64,000 nt of DNA from a gamma proteobacterium L18 (GCA_000497835.1 KI547173.1:171525-235524), one strand, 5' to 3'. Counted from the stretch's first letter, positions 43,244 through 52,962 are shown. The notes: a model not told the origin generated them from the sequence alone. Numbers and translations: made by a program.

Positions 43244-43962
43244 AAAAAACATCACGTGGCTTCGGTTTGATCGAGCTGATGGTGGCCTTGGTGCTGGGCC
43301 TGATCATCTTGCTGGGTGTCAGCCAGATATTTCTTTCTGCAAAAAATACGTTCCTCGCCCAGAACGCTTCGGCCGCCATGCAGGAAGATGCGCGCTACGC
43401 CCTGAGTCGCATGTTGCAGGAAATCCGCATGGTCGGCATGTTTGGTTGCGTAAACACGCTCACCCCCGACGCAACGGCGACGGATTGGACTGCATCAGTG
43501 CTGTACCCCATCAATTTCGTCTCCAGCACAAACACCTTGACGCTTCTCACCGGGGATGTGGGCAGTGGAGGGACAACCCCCACCTGGACTATCCTCACCG
43601 ATTGCGTCACCAGTCCTTCGACGGTCTATGCAGGAGCCCGGACTGCCGGCACCGGCCAGATCGCCTTGCCGATTCGTCGAGTGATATACACCTACAACGC
43701 CACCAACAAGCAATTGCTGACCACTACTGGAACGACGCAGTCGGTGTTGTTGAGCAATGTCTCGGCGATGACCCTGCTGTTCGGGATGGCGGCCGACACC
43801 AGCTTGACTACGCCCATCACGTCTTACAACGCTACCCCAGCAGCGACTGCCTTGGGGCAGGTGCGTAGCGTGCGCATAAGCCTGACGCTGACCGATCCCA
43901 ATGGTCGGGTCAAGGATCAGACATTCAGCGCCGTGGCGGGCATCCGCAACCGCCTGCCCTAA
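43240..43962 (+). CDS. pilW: Minor pilin PilW
   Basis: This 240-aa minor pilin has leader MKKTSRG and then FGLIELMVALVLGLIILLGV with Glu at +5. The remaining part has Gly/Thr repeats and Cys in FGCVNTL and TDCVTSP, presumably a disulfide. The start overlaps the pilV stop. It is known in relatives as a priming-complex component. Placement in the fixed gene order supports the name. Confidence 0.87.
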   Translation: MKKTSRGFGLIELMVALVLGLIILLGVSQIFLSAKNTFLAQNASAAMQEDARYALSRMLQEIRMVGMFGCVNTLTPDATATDWTASVLYPINFVSSTNTLTLLTGDVGSGGTTPTWTILTDCVTSPSTVYAGARTAGTGQIALPIRRVIYTYNATNKQLLTTTGTTQSVLLSNVSAMTLLFGMAADTSLTTPITSYNATPAATALGQVRSVRISLTLTDPNGRVKDQTFSAVAGIRNRLP

Positions 43963-43972
43963 GGAGAAGCCG

Positions 43973-44491
43973 ATGAACAATGTACGACACATCGGTCGTG
44001 CCCCCGGCGTCGCACGGCAGGCCGGCATGGTTCTGATCGTCGCCTTGGTGATGCTATTGCTGATTACCATGATCGGCATCTCGTCCATGCAGAACGCGAC
44101 CTTGCAGGAGAAGATGGCGGGCAGCGTGCAGACTCGCACCACCACTTTCGAAGCCGCAGAAATGGCCCTGCGCGCTGGTGAGAATGCCGTTTCCGCGAGC
44201 ACCTACAGCCTGGCTCAATGCTCTGGCACCGCTGCCTGCGCACCACCGCCGGCTGCGGACTATAACGGCGTTACAGCTGCAGGCAGCTACGGCACTGCAG
44301 GTATTACCTGGGTGGCGGTGGGCACAACCGGATTTTACGGTGTGCAATTGATAGGCACCACGGCAGACCCCGTCAACTCCAGTGGCACCGGCAGCCCCAG
44401 GCTTTACCGCATCACCGGTATCGGCTTCACGGCCGCCACCCCTCTGACCAACCCGCGCACCGTGCTGGAGAGCGTTTATGCCAAACAGTAA
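43973..44491 (+). CDS. pilX: Minor pilin PilX
   Basis: This 172-aa protein has the PilX N-terminal signature: RQAG then MVLIVALVMLLLITMIGISS, AMLR... with TTTFEAAEMALRAGE. It lacks the Glu at +5 after the leader, as PilX does commonly. Cys in AQCSGTAAC may pair. ATG 43973 has TAAGGAGAAGCC before it; an upstream start would put 24 unrelated residues before the leader. Its end overlaps pilY1 by 14 bases, so it is coupled. Confidence 0.85.
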   Translation: MNNVRHIGRAPGVARQAGMVLIVALVMLLLITMIGISSMQNATLQEKMAGSVQTRTTTFEAAEMALRAGENAVSASTYSLAQCSGTAACAPPPAADYNGVTAAGSYGTAGITWVAVGTTGFYGVQLIGTTADPVNSSGTGSPRLYRITGIGFTAATPLTNPRTVLESVYAKQ

Positions 44492-47400
44492 AAGGACATT
44501 GCCGCGCTGGGTCAGCTGGGTATGGGGCATGTTCCTGGCGGTCTATATTGCCGTGCCCGCCCACGCCGCCTTTACGCCATCCAGCTCCCCGCTGTTGAGT
44601 GCGGCGGCGGTTACGCCCAACGTCATGCTGCTGGTGGACGACTCCGGCAGTATGAACAGCATCATTTGGGCCACGGCGTTCGACCCGAACGCCACCTGGT
44701 CCCAGGTCTACGTGTGCGCCAGCAACCGTAGCTGCAACTCCGTCCAGGCGCTGGACATGACGGACACCAACATCTTCCTGTCCGACCTCTACACCGGCGG
44801 CTGCTCCAATGGCTATTACGGCTTCTACCGCGCGCAGTCGTCGAACAACGTGCTGTGCCTGAAGCTGCCCGATCCGGTCGGCAGCGGCAACACCCGTTAT
44901 TCGGCGGCCTATTTCGCCTACCTGATCAAACTGGCCAACGGCACCAACACTGACTTCACCACGGGTACCATCCCCACCGACTATCGCATCAACGTGGCGC
45001 GTACCGTGTCCGCTGCCCTGGTAACGGCCAACCGCAACCTGCGCATCGGCCTGGCGACGTTCAACTCGCCCACCAACTCGGACCGCGGCCCTGGGGGGTA
45101 CATCGCCCGTTCCATCAGTGACCTGCAAGCGGTGACCGGTCCCACCACGGCCACCACCACGTCGTCGAGCCAGGCCACCACCAACTACAACAATCTGCTC
45201 AGCTCCATCAACGGCCTGGCCGCCGTCGCCAACACGCCATTGGCAGAGACGTATTACGAAATCACTCGCTACATGCGTGGCATGACCCCGTACTACAACT
45301 CGTCACCGTCGACTTACACCAGCCCTATCCAGTACCGCTGTCAGAAGAACTTCGGCGTGGTGATCACCGACGGTCTGCCCACCTACGACCGTACGTTCCC
45401 CACTAACGATCCGTTGGGGGGCAGCAAGCTGCCGAACTGGGATGGCGTGAACAACGACGGGGACAACCTCAACGGCGACAGTGAAGGCGACACGCTGTAC
45501 CTGGATGACCTGGCTAAATTCGCCTACGACATCGACATGCGTGCGGCGTCCACCACCAGCACGGATGCGGCGGGCAAAAGCTGGGACGCCGCCGACTTTC
45601 CCAAGCAGAACATGTTCACCTACACCGTGGGCTTCACCGCCTCCAACCAGATGCTGTCCGACGCTGCCAGCTACGGCCACGGCAAGTACTACCAGGCCAT
45701 CGACAGTGCCAGTTTGACCACTGCGCTATCCTCGGCGCTCAGTGACATCACCTCCAAGGCTGGTTCCGGCGGTGCGGGCGCCACCAACTCGTCAACCTTG
45801 TCGTCCAGCACCGTGTATTACCAGACCTTGTATGACCCGGCCGACTGGCGCGGGGTGATCAACGCCTATTCCATCAGTACCGCCGGTGTGGTGAGCTCGA
45901 CGGCCAGTTGGACCACCAATACCACCATGGCCATCGGTACGGCGGGTACCACGTTCGAGTCGTTCAACACCACGACCGGGCTGCCGATCACCATGGCTTA
46001 CACCAACTATTCCCCGGCGCAACAGGCGGTGCTCAGTGCCAACCTGCCCACCGGCATCACCGGTACCAACCTGGTGAACTGGAGTCAGGGCACCAACATA
46101 ACCGGCCTGCGCACGCGCACCGTGCAGATGGGTGACATCATCAACTCGCCCCTGACCCTGGCCGGGGCCACTGACCAGACCGCCTCGGACCTGACCAACG
46201 ATTCGACTTACACCGCCTACCTGGCGATCAAGGCGGCCAACATGACGCCGCGTCTGCTGGTCAACGACAACGAAGGCTATTTCAACGTACTGAACACCAG
46301 TGGTGTGCGCAGTTATGCCTACATGCCTTCCACGGCGTTGGCGTCGCTGTACAAGGTCAGCGACACCAACTACATCAACGGCACCTCGCACACTTTCCTC
46401 AACGACGGGCAAGTCGCGGTGTACGACGCGCAGGTTGGTGCCCTGTGGAAAACCATCGCCCTGACGGGTACGGGCGGTGCGGGCAAGGCCTATACCGCCG
46501 TGCAACTGTTCGATGGCACCACCAAGAGCAACACACCCAAGGCACTATGGGAATTGCGTCCGGACACGGCCACCACCTTCGCCAACCTCGGCTATGCCTA
46601 CTCCAAGCCGGAAGTGGCGCGCTTGCCGGACGGCACCTGGGCTGCGTTTATTGCCAATGGCTACGGCAGCACCAAGGGTGTTGCCTCCCTGTTCGTGGTC
46701 AATCTGGCCACGGGGGCGTTGATCAAGGAGATCGTGGCCGAGAGCAGCAATGGCAGCAATGGCCTGTCTTCGGTCAAGCTCAAGGTCAATGCCTCCAACG
46801 TGGTCCAGGCGGCATACGGTGGCGACCTGCTGGGGCATATGTGGAAGTTTGACCTGAGCAGTACGTCCACGGCCAGCTGGGCGGTGGCGTTTTCCGGCAG
46901 TCCACTGTTCACGGCGCCAGGCGGGTCGACCCAGCCCATTACCGCGCAGCCGTTGCTGATCACCAACAGCACCAGCGGCAAGATGGTGTACTTCGGCACC
47001 GGCAAACTGTTGGAGACGGCCGACAAGACCACCACCGACAACCAGGCGTTCTACGCCGTATGGGATGCCGACAACGCCACGGGTAATTACACGGTGTCCA
47101 ACCTGCAGTCGCAGTCGATTACCGGTACCTACACTTCGGGCACCAGCCAGTACCTGACCACCTCGGCCAACACTACCAACTACACCTCGCTCAAAGGCTG
47201 GTACATACCACTGGTCTACGGCACCCTGCTGACCGGGAACCGGGTCATCTACCAGGCAGCCTACACCACCGGGCGGATCATCTTCACCACGGCGGACATC
47301 GATACCACCGACCCGTGTTCCAGCCAGGGTAGTGGTTACGTGATTGAGCTCGATGCGCTCAACGGTAGTCTATTGAGCTATCCGGTACTGGACACCGACG

Positions 47401-47618
47401 CCGATGGCAAAGTGACGAGTACTGACACGCGGGTGGCCGGTTTGTACATTTCCACCGGTATCCCGAACCTGAACGCCATCATTAGTGTGGCCGCCACCTC
47501 CACCACCGGGTCCAGCCAGCGCAAGATCGTCAACGACTCCAGCGGCACCATCACCACCTTGGTGGAAGCGGGCGGGACCAGCAGTCCCGGGCGGATCCTG
47601 TGGCGGCAAATCCAATAG
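44478..47618 (+). CDS. pilY1: PilY1 pilus-tip adhesin / pilus biogenesis factor
   Basis: This 1046-aa exported protein has a signal peptide ending AHA (residue about 30). A von Willebrand A-like region carries the MIDAS start DDSGSMN (near 54) and spans about residues 50-430. The C-terminal half is the beta-propeller that supports pilus retraction control. DTDADGKVTSTD (near 975) is an EF-hand-like calcium site of the type known for PilY1. It acts at the pilus tip with PilV/W/X and in surface sensing. It is shorter than the P. aeruginosa protein (about 1160 aa). The N-terminal region between vWA and the start is the more variable part. Confidence 0.9.
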   Translation: MPNSKRTLPRWVSWVWGMFLAVYIAVPAHAAFTPSSSPLLSAAAVTPNVMLLVDDSGSMNSIIWATAFDPNATWSQVYVCASNRSCNSVQALDMTDTNIFLSDLYTGGCSNGYYGFYRAQSSNNVLCLKLPDPVGSGNTRYSAAYFAYLIKLANGTNTDFTTGTIPTDYRINVARTVSAALVTANRNLRIGLATFNSPTNSDRGPGGYIARSISDLQAVTGPTTATTTSSSQATTNYNNLLSSINGLAAVANTPLAETYYEITRYMRGMTPYYNSSPSTYTSPIQYRCQKNFGVVITDGLPTYDRTFPTNDPLGGSKLPNWDGVNNDGDNLNGDSEGDTLYLDDLAKFAYDIDMRAASTTSTDAAGKSWDAADFPKQNMFTYTVGFTASNQMLSDAASYGHGKYYQAIDSASLTTALSSALSDITSKAGSGGAGATNSSTLSSSTVYYQTLYDPADWRGVINAYSISTAGVVSSTASWTTNTTMAIGTAGTTFESFNTTTGLPITMAYTNYSPAQQAVLSANLPTGITGTNLVNWSQGTNITGLRTRTVQMGDIINSPLTLAGATDQTASDLTNDSTYTAYLAIKAANMTPRLLVNDNEGYFNVLNTSGVRSYAYMPSTALASLYKVSDTNYINGTSHTFLNDGQVAVYDAQVGALWKTIALTGTGGAGKAYTAVQLFDGTTKSNTPKALWELRPDTATTFANLGYAYSKPEVARLPDGTWAAFIANGYGSTKGVASLFVVNLATGALIKEIVAESSNGSNGLSSVKLKVNASNVVQAAYGGDLLGHMWKFDLSSTSTASWAVAFSGSPLFTAPGGSTQPITAQPLLITNSTSGKMVYFGTGKLLETADKTTTDNQAFYAVWDADNATGNYTVSNLQSQSITGTYTSGTSQYLTTSANTTNYTSLKGWYIPLVYGTLLTGNRVIYQAAYTTGRIIFTTADIDTTDPCSSQGSGYVIELDALNGSLLSYPVLDTDADGKVTSTDTRVAGLYISTGIPNLNAIISVAATSTTGSSQRKIVNDSSGTITTLVEAGGTSSPGRILWRQIQ

Positions 47619-47630
47619 AAGGAACTGAAC

Positions 47631-48041
47631 ATGCGCAAGACCACACCCGGTTTCACCCTGGTCGAATTGATGATCGTGGTGGCGATCGTTGGCATCCTGG
47701 CTTCGATTGCCTACCCGTCGTATACCAGCTACGTGCAACGCACGCACCGTGCCGAGATCACCGAGCTGATGTCCGAGACGGCCCAAAACCTGGAACGCTG
47801 GTATTCCAAATATGGCACCTACGCGGACTCCACGGCGACGTTTACGGCGCCCGCCAGCAATGCCTGGTACACCGTGAGTTTCTCCACAGCCCGCAGTGCC
47901 TCAGGTTACACGCTGCAGGCCGTGCCGATTGCCGGTACGATAATGGCCACCGATGCCTGCGGTACGTTCACCCTTGCGCAGGACGGCACCCGTAACATCA
48001 CCGGCACTACGCAGACCGTCGCCAAATGCTGGGGCCGCTGA
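47631..48041 (+). CDS. pilE: Minor pilin PilE
   Basis: This 136-aa minor pilin has leader MRKTTPG and FTLVELMIVVAIVGILASIA with Glu at +5. The C-terminal domain has two Cys (TDACGTF and AKCWGR) that probably form the pilin disulfide loop. It starts 12 bases after pilY1, with no pilY2 gene between, and ends the minor-pilin operon. thiO starts 24 bases later and may be read through. Confidence 0.87.
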   Translation: MRKTTPGFTLVELMIVVAIVGILASIAYPSYTSYVQRTHRAEITELMSETAQNLERWYSKYGTYADSTATFTAPASNAWYTVSFSTARSASGYTLQAVPIAGTIMATDACGTFTLAQDGTRNITGTTQTVAKCWGR

Positions 48042-48065
48042 GTGCCCCGTGACCCTGGACCTCCA

Positions 48066-49169
48066 ATGCCCACACAACAAGAACTCATCATCATCGGCGG
48101 CGGCGTCATCGGCCTGCTGACCGCCCTCAACCTGGCCCCCCACGTAGCCCGCATCACTCTGCTGGACCGCTCCGGCGTAGGCCAGGAGTCCTCCTGGGCC
48201 GGCGGCGGCATCGTCTCGCCGCTGTACCCGTGGCGCTACAGCGCGGCAGTGACCGCGCTGGCGCACTGGTCCCAGGACTTCTACCCGCAACTGGGCGCGC
48301 GTCTGTTCGCCGACACCGGCATCGACCCCGAGGTGCACACCACCGGCCTGTACTGGCTGGACCTGCCCGACGAGGATGAGGCCCTGGCCTGGGCCGCGCG
48401 CCTGAATCGTCCGCTGAGCAAGGTGGATATTTCTGCCGCCTACGACGATGTGCCGGTGCTGGGCGGTGGATACCGCAGCGCGGTGTACATGGCCGACGTG
48501 GCCAACGTGCGCAACCCGCGCCTGGTGAAGTCGCTGAAGGCGGCGTTGCAGGCCTGTGGCAATGTCACCCTGCGCGAGCACTGTGAGGTGCGTGGCTTCC
48601 TGCGTGATGGCAAGGCTGTGGTGGGCGTGGACACCGAGCAGGGCGAACTGCGCGCAGATCAGGTGGTACTGACCGCCGGGGCCTGGAGTGGTGACCTGCT
48701 GGAGAGCCTGGGAGTACGGCTGCCGGTCGAGCCGGTGAAGGGGCAGATGATTCTGTTCAAGTGCGAGGCGGATTTCCTGCCCAGCATGGTGCTGGCCAAG
48801 GGGCGCTACGCGATCCCGCGTCGGGATGGGCACATTCTGGTGGGCAGTACGCTGGAGCATGAAGGGTATGACAAGACGCCTACCGTCAGGGCGCTGGAGA
48901 GTCTGAAGGCCTCGGCAGTTGATTTGTTGCCAGCGCTGGCGGGTGCCACGCCGGTCAAGCATTGGGCGGGGCTGCGGCCTGGCTCGCCTGAGGGGATTCC
49001 GTTTATCGGGGCGCTGGAGGGTTTTGACGGGCTTTGGCTCAACTGCGGTCATTACCGCAATGGGCTGGTGCTGGCGCCGGCGTCGTGTCAGCTGTTTGCC
49101 GATTTGATGCTGGGGCGTGAGCCGATCATTGATCCGGCGCCTTACTGCCCACGAAGTCGATTGTCGTAA
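48066..49169 (+). CDS. thiO: Glycine oxidase ThiO (FAD-dependent)
   Basis: This 367-aa flavoenzyme oxidises glycine to the dehydroglycine used in thiazole synthesis, so it feeds thiamine synthesis. The FAD dinucleotide motif LIIIGGGVIGLLTA is at residue 8. The DAO-family segment SSWAGGGIVSPLYPWRY and the C-terminal GHYRNGLVLAPAS are present. ATG 48066 was preferred over an upstream GTG by position of the FAD motif. The pilE-thiO-pilR order matches P. aeruginosa. The name fits by context, though other amino-acid oxidases are close. Confidence 0.85.
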   Translation: MPTQQELIIIGGGVIGLLTALNLAPHVARITLLDRSGVGQESSWAGGGIVSPLYPWRYSAAVTALAHWSQDFYPQLGARLFADTGIDPEVHTTGLYWLDLPDEDEALAWAARLNRPLSKVDISAAYDDVPVLGGGYRSAVYMADVANVRNPRLVKSLKAALQACGNVTLREHCEVRGFLRDGKAVVGVDTEQGELRADQVVLTAGAWSGDLLESLGVRLPVEPVKGQMILFKCEADFLPSMVLAKGRYAIPRRDGHILVGSTLEHEGYDKTPTVRALESLKASAVDLLPALAGATPVKHWAGLRPGSPEGIPFIGALEGFDGLWLNCGHYRNGLVLAPASCQLFADLMLGREPIIDPAPYCPRSRLS

Positions 49170-49203
49170 CCTTGTAGCAGCAACTGACTTGAAATGGCGT
49201 CGC

Positions 49204-49465
49204 CTGTAGCAGCTGCCAAAGGCTGCGTCTGGCGCACGCGGTGCTCCAGTTGTACCGCAGTGCCTGTGACGCGGCCTGGCGGCCGCTGCTACAGGGAACC
49301 GCGTCGCCTGCATCACGACGCAGGCGACGCCGGCCTGTAGCAGTTGCCAAAGGCTGCGTCTGGCGCACGCGGTGCTCCAGTTGTACCGCAGTGCCTGTGA
49401 CGCGGCCTGGCGGCCGCTGCTACAGGGAACCGCGTCGCCTGCATCACGACGCAGGCGACGCCGAC
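49204..49465. repeat. 131-base tandem duplication
   Basis: Units start at 49204 and 49335 with CTGTAGCAGC/TTGCCAAAGG, and the third start is at 49466. The two units differ in only a few bases. Each contains CTGGCGGCCGCTGCTACAGG and ends with an inverted repeat (GCGTCGCCTGC..GCAGGCGACGC). Confidence 0.92.
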
Positions 49466-49485
49466 CTGTAGCAGCAACTGTCTAT

Positions 49486-49572
49486 GTGGGAGCGGGTTCT
49501 ACCCGCGAAAAGCACACCGCGGTCTGCCAGGAAGTCCGCGTTACCTTCTTCGCGGGTAGAACCCGCTCCCAC
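49486..49572. repeat. REPIN, family E
   Basis: Arms GTGGGAGCGGGTTCTACCCG and the inverse ending CTCCCAC. The second copy is at 62136-62222. The flanks (CTGTAGCAGCAACTGTCT before it) are also shared. Confidence 0.88.
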
Positions 49573-49657
49573 AGGGCGTGTAGCTGCCGGAGGCGGCGTC
49601 GAAGCCTACGCGGTGTCTGTGACGCGGCCTCGCGGCCGTTGCTGCGGGTGGTGGCGG

Positions 49658-50998
49658 TTATTCGAGGCCCAGCTTCTTGAGGCGATAACGCATTGACCTG
49701 AACGACAGGCTCAAGCGCTGCGCCGCTGCCGTGCGGTTCCAGCGGGTTTCTTCCAGGGCCTGCAGGATCAGCTTGCGCTCGATGGTTTCCAGGAAATCTT
49801 CCAGGTTGTCCACATTGGTCAGGTCCGGCATGCCGTTTTCGCTGGTTGCCGCCGACTCACTCAGGCGCAGGTCGCTGGGCTCGATACGCTCGTTTTCACA
49901 CAGGGTGTAGGCGCGCTCCAGCATGTTTTCCAGTTCACGCACGTTGCCCGGGAAGCGGTAGCCTCGCAGGGTTTCCAGCGCAGCCGCGCTCAGTTGCGCA
50001 GGCGGCAGGCCGCTGCCGTGGGCCAGGCGCTTGAGCACCTTGGCCGCCAGCAGGGCGATGTCTTCACGGCGTTCGCGCAATGACGGCACGCGCAGTTCGA
50101 TCACGTTGAGGCGGTAGTAGAGGTCCTGACGGAAACGACCGGCCGCCACTTCCGCGTTCAGGTCCTTGTGGGTGGCGCACAGGATGCGCACGTCCACCAC
50201 CACCTCACTCTGGCCGCCAATGCTGCGGATGGCTTTTTCCTGAATGGCGCGCAGCAGTTTCACCTGCATGGCCAGCGGCAGGTCCGCCACTTCATCGAGG
50301 AACAGCGTGCCGCCGTTGGCCGCCTGGAACAGGCCGGGCTTGTCTTCCACCGCGCCGGTGAAGCTGCCTTTGCGATGGCCGAAGAATTCGCTTTCCATCA
50401 ACTCCGAGGGGATGGCCCCGCAGTTCACCGGCACGAACGGCAGTTCGGCGCGGGGGCCCTGTTCGTGAATCAGGCGGGCTACCAACTCTTTACCGCTGCC
50501 CGATTCGCCGCTGATGTACACCGGCGCCTGGCTGCGGGCCAGGCGGCTGATCTGTTTGCGCATGGCCAGCATCGGCGGAGAATCGCCCAGCAGGCGGTCG
50601 TCGATACTGGGTTCGCTGCCGGCAGGGCCTTGCAGGCGCAGGGCGGTGCCCACCAGTTCACGCAGGCGCGTCAGGTCCACCGGTTTGGTCAGGAAGTCGA
50701 AGGCACCGGCCTTCAGCGCGTTGATGGCGGTGTCCAGGCTGCCGTAGGCGGTGATCATCGCCACGGGCAATTGCGGGAAGCGTTGCTGGATGTGCTGCAC
50801 CAGCTCCAGGCCCGTGCCATCGGGCAGGCGCATGTCGGTCAGGCACAGGTCGAAGGGTTCGCTGGCCAGCAGCTCACGGCCTTCGCGCACGTTCTTGGCG
50901 CTGCGGGTGTCGAGCTTCATCCGGCCCAGGGTGATTTCCAGGAGTTCGCGGATATCCGGTTCATCGTCGACGATCAGGATCTTTTGCCGTTGGCTCAT
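49658..50998 (-). CDS. pilR: PilR, NtrC-type response regulator of pilin transcription
   Basis: This 446-aa sigma-54 activator has a receiver domain with Asp in LTDMRLPDGTG (near 54). The AAA domain carries GESGSGKE, GSFTGA (a GAFTGA variant) and GGTLFLDEVADLPL. A Fis-type DNA-binding domain (about 400-446) follows. With PilS it switches pilA transcription in relatives. ATG 50998 was chosen over TTG 51004; the pilS stop lies two bases before it. Upstream of it is pilS, so pilS-pilR is an operon. Confidence 0.94.
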   Translation of the reverse strand: MSQRQKILIVDDEPDIRELLEITLGRMKLDTRSAKNVREGRELLASEPFDLCLTDMRLPDGTGLELVQHIQQRFPQLPVAMITAYGSLDTAINALKAGAFDFLTKPVDLTRLRELVGTALRLQGPAGSEPSIDDRLLGDSPPMLAMRKQISRLARSQAPVYISGESGSGKELVARLIHEQGPRAELPFVPVNCGAIPSELMESEFFGHRKGSFTGAVEDKPGLFQAANGGTLFLDEVADLPLAMQVKLLRAIQEKAIRSIGGQSEVVVDVRILCATHKDLNAEVAAGRFRQDLYYRLNVIELRVPSLRERREDIALLAAKVLKRLAHGSGLPPAQLSAAALETLRGYRFPGNVRELENMLERAYTLCENERIEPSDLRLSESAATSENGMPDLTNVDNLEDFLETIERKLILQALEETRWNRTAAAQRLSLSFRSMRYRLKKLGLE

Positions 50999-51000
50999 GT

Positions 51001-52593
51001 TCAACTCAGCTTCCGTGCATGGGCGAACGTGATGCGCAGGCAGCTGCCGCCGCGCTCACGTGGCTTGTAGTCTAGGTGCGCCTGGTTGCTTTCGCACAGT
51101 TCACGGGAAATGTAGAGGCCCAATCCAGTTCCTTTTGTTTCGGTGGTGAAGAAAGGTTCGAAGATGTGTTGCAGTTGATCGGCTGAAAAGCCGGGGCCAT
51201 CATCCAATACGTCAAGAATAGGCAAGCCGTTGGTCGGTTCGATGAACAGGTTCAGCCATACCTGGGCCTGGCCATGGCTGTGAGCGCTGTAGCGCAGGCC
51301 GTTTTCCACCAGGTTGGTCAGCACCTGGGTCAGGTGGTTGGGGTCCATGCGCGTTTCGATGGGGCCGTCGGTGACGTACAGGTGCAAGGCCTGGCGCGGC
51401 GTGGCAGTGGCGCGGAAATCGTCGAGGAAGCGCTGCATGAACACCGTCAGGTCCAGCAACTCGGGCTCGGCCTGGCGCCTGCGTGAAAGCTGCAGCACGT
51501 TCTCGATGATCAGGTTCATGCGCTTGGACTGGTCCTTGATGATCTCGGTCAGGCGCAGGTCGGCCGGGTCCAGGCTTTCGGATTCCTGCAACAGTTGGCC
51601 GGCATGGCTGATGGCGCCCAGCGGGTTGCGAATCTCGTGGGCGATGCCGGCGGTCAGGCGGCCCAGGGCTGCCAGTTTGAGCTGCTGGGCTTGCTGGGCG
51701 ATTTGCGACAGGTCCTCGAGAAACACCAGGGTTTGCTGTTGCTCGCCACGGCGCAGGGCGATGAAGCTGGGCTGCACCGAGGGGCCGGTGGGCTCGAACT
51801 TCAGGCTGCGCAGGCGCAGGGTAGGGTTGGTGCGCCATTGCAGCAGGCGTTCGATCAATTCCGGCGAATAGGCGGCGATCAGTTGGCCATTGAGCTGGTA
51901 TTGGCCGATCAGTTTCAGCGCCCCTTCGTTGGCCAGTTGCACCCGGTTGAGGGTGTCCAGCACCAGGATGCCGGTGCGCATGCGCTGCAGGATCAGCGCG
52001 TTGAGCTCTTCCAGGTTGGTGACGTCGCTGGCGCGCTGTTCGGCCAGTTTTTCGCTGACCCGCAGCAGGCGCGTCAGGGCCTGCACCATCAGCGCCACGG
52101 CGAAGCACAGCACCCCAAGGGTGCTGGCCTGCACATAATTGGTGACGTTGTTGGGGCGCAGGAAGTTGAGGTAGAACGTCAGGTAGATGATGCCGATGCT
52201 GCCCAGCGCGGCGATCAACAGGCCATTGCGCCCACGCAGCAGCAGGTTGCTCATGGCCACCGAGGCGATCATCAGGTTGCCGATGCCGCTGGGCGTGCCG
52301 CCGCCGGCATAGAACAGGCCCGACAGCATCAGGATGTCGAACAGCGCCAAGGCGAACACGTGGCCAGGCGGGCGCAGTTTTTCCAACAGAATCACGGCTG
52401 CAATGTTCAGCAGCAGGTAGGCCCAGCTGCCAGTGCGGAACCAGACGCCGTTGGCCAGTTCCAGCAGCTTGTCGTCCATGTCGCTGGAGATCAGCAGGAT
52501 CAGGGTGATGCCGATGGTCAGGCGGTACAGGTGGTACAGGCGCAGCATCCGCCGCGCCTGGGGGCCGCCGGGCAGGAAGGTCTCAGCGCTCAC
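51001..52593 (-). CDS. pilS: PilS sensor histidine kinase
   Basis: This 530-aa kinase has six membrane helices in the first 190 residues (LYRLTIGITLILL to VLCFAVALMVQAL), a PAS domain (about 195-310), then HisKA with the phospho-His in GIAHEIRNPLG (near 320) and an ATPase domain with DNG-type N box VENGLRYS, DDGPGF and GTGLGLYISRE. It phosphorylates PilR. The start is GTG (52593), which overlaps the PP0621-like gene by eleven bases. The topology with six helices is the known PilS form. Confidence 0.94.
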   Translation of the reverse strand: MSAETFLPGGPQARRMLRLYHLYRLTIGITLILLISSDMDDKLLELANGVWFRTGSWAYLLLNIAAVILLEKLRPPGHVFALALFDILMLSGLFYAGGGTPSGIGNLMIASVAMSNLLLRGRNGLLIAALGSIGIIYLTFYLNFLRPNNVTNYVQASTLGVLCFAVALMVQALTRLLRVSEKLAEQRASDVTNLEELNALILQRMRTGILVLDTLNRVQLANEGALKLIGQYQLNGQLIAAYSPELIERLLQWRTNPTLRLRSLKFEPTGPSVQPSFIALRRGEQQQTLVFLEDLSQIAQQAQQLKLAALGRLTAGIAHEIRNPLGAISHAGQLLQESESLDPADLRLTEIIKDQSKRMNLIIENVLQLSRRRQAEPELLDLTVFMQRFLDDFRATATPRQALHLYVTDGPIETRMDPNHLTQVLTNLVENGLRYSAHSHGQAQVWLNLFIEPTNGLPILDVLDDGPGFSADQLQHIFEPFFTTETKGTGLGLYISRELCESNQAHLDYKPRERGGSCLRITFAHARKLS

Positions 52594-52816
52594 GTGGGGC
52601 AGGGCCCTCGTTCAGATGAGCCTGGCTGCAGTACCACTGATTGCCGGTGCCGATGGCGCGATTTTGCGGCAGGTGCACGCCGCAATGGGCGCAGCGCACC
52701 ATCAGCAACGGTTGTGCCTCGCCGGTGCGGCCCGGGCGTTGCGGGGCGGGCTTGATCTTGCGCCATAGCCACAACACGGCAAAGACGATGGCGATCCAGA
52801 AAATCAGGCGAATCAT
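52583..52816 (-). CDS. PP0621-family small membrane protein with Cys/His motif
   Basis: This 77-aa protein has one N-terminal membrane helix (MIRLIFWIAIVFAVLWLW) and a C-terminal zinc-finger-like region (CAHCGVHLPQNR, then YCSQAHL). I recognise it as the family named after P. putida PP_0621, which lies at the same position before bamD. The function is unknown. Its end overlaps the pilS GTG start, so it is coupled to pilSR. ATG 52816 was chosen over TTG 52822. Confidence 0.8.
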   Translation of the reverse strand: MIRLIFWIAIVFAVLWLWRKIKPAPQRPGRTGEAQPLLMVRCAHCGVHLPQNRAIGTGNQWYCSQAHLNEGPAPRER

Positions 52817-52962
52817 GGTCAACAGCTCAGACAGGAAGGGATGCGGCAGTGTAGGAGCGGGCAGGGCTGGGGGACAAGCGGCGATGGGTATCGGCGGTGA
52901 TATCTTTTTGATGGCGGCCCTGAGCCAAACCCCTGTGGGGGCAACTATTTTTTTGCGGATAC

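Larger units (their letters stand above)
49170..49657. other. Repeat-only intergenic region between thiO and pilR
   Basis: About 490 bases, with no gene. It consists of a partial unit, the 131-base tandem duplication, a family E REPIN and a further decayed unit GCGGCCGTTGCTGC. The convergent ends of thiO and pilR meet here. Confidence 0.85.

Noticed and set aside
49204..49465. Possible CRISPR array
   Set aside because: The unit is 131 bases, directly abutting and without unique spacers; no cas gene is nearby.
49241..49680. Reading frames through the tandem repeats
   Set aside because: They are made up of the 131-base repeat and REP palindromes with no ribosome site.
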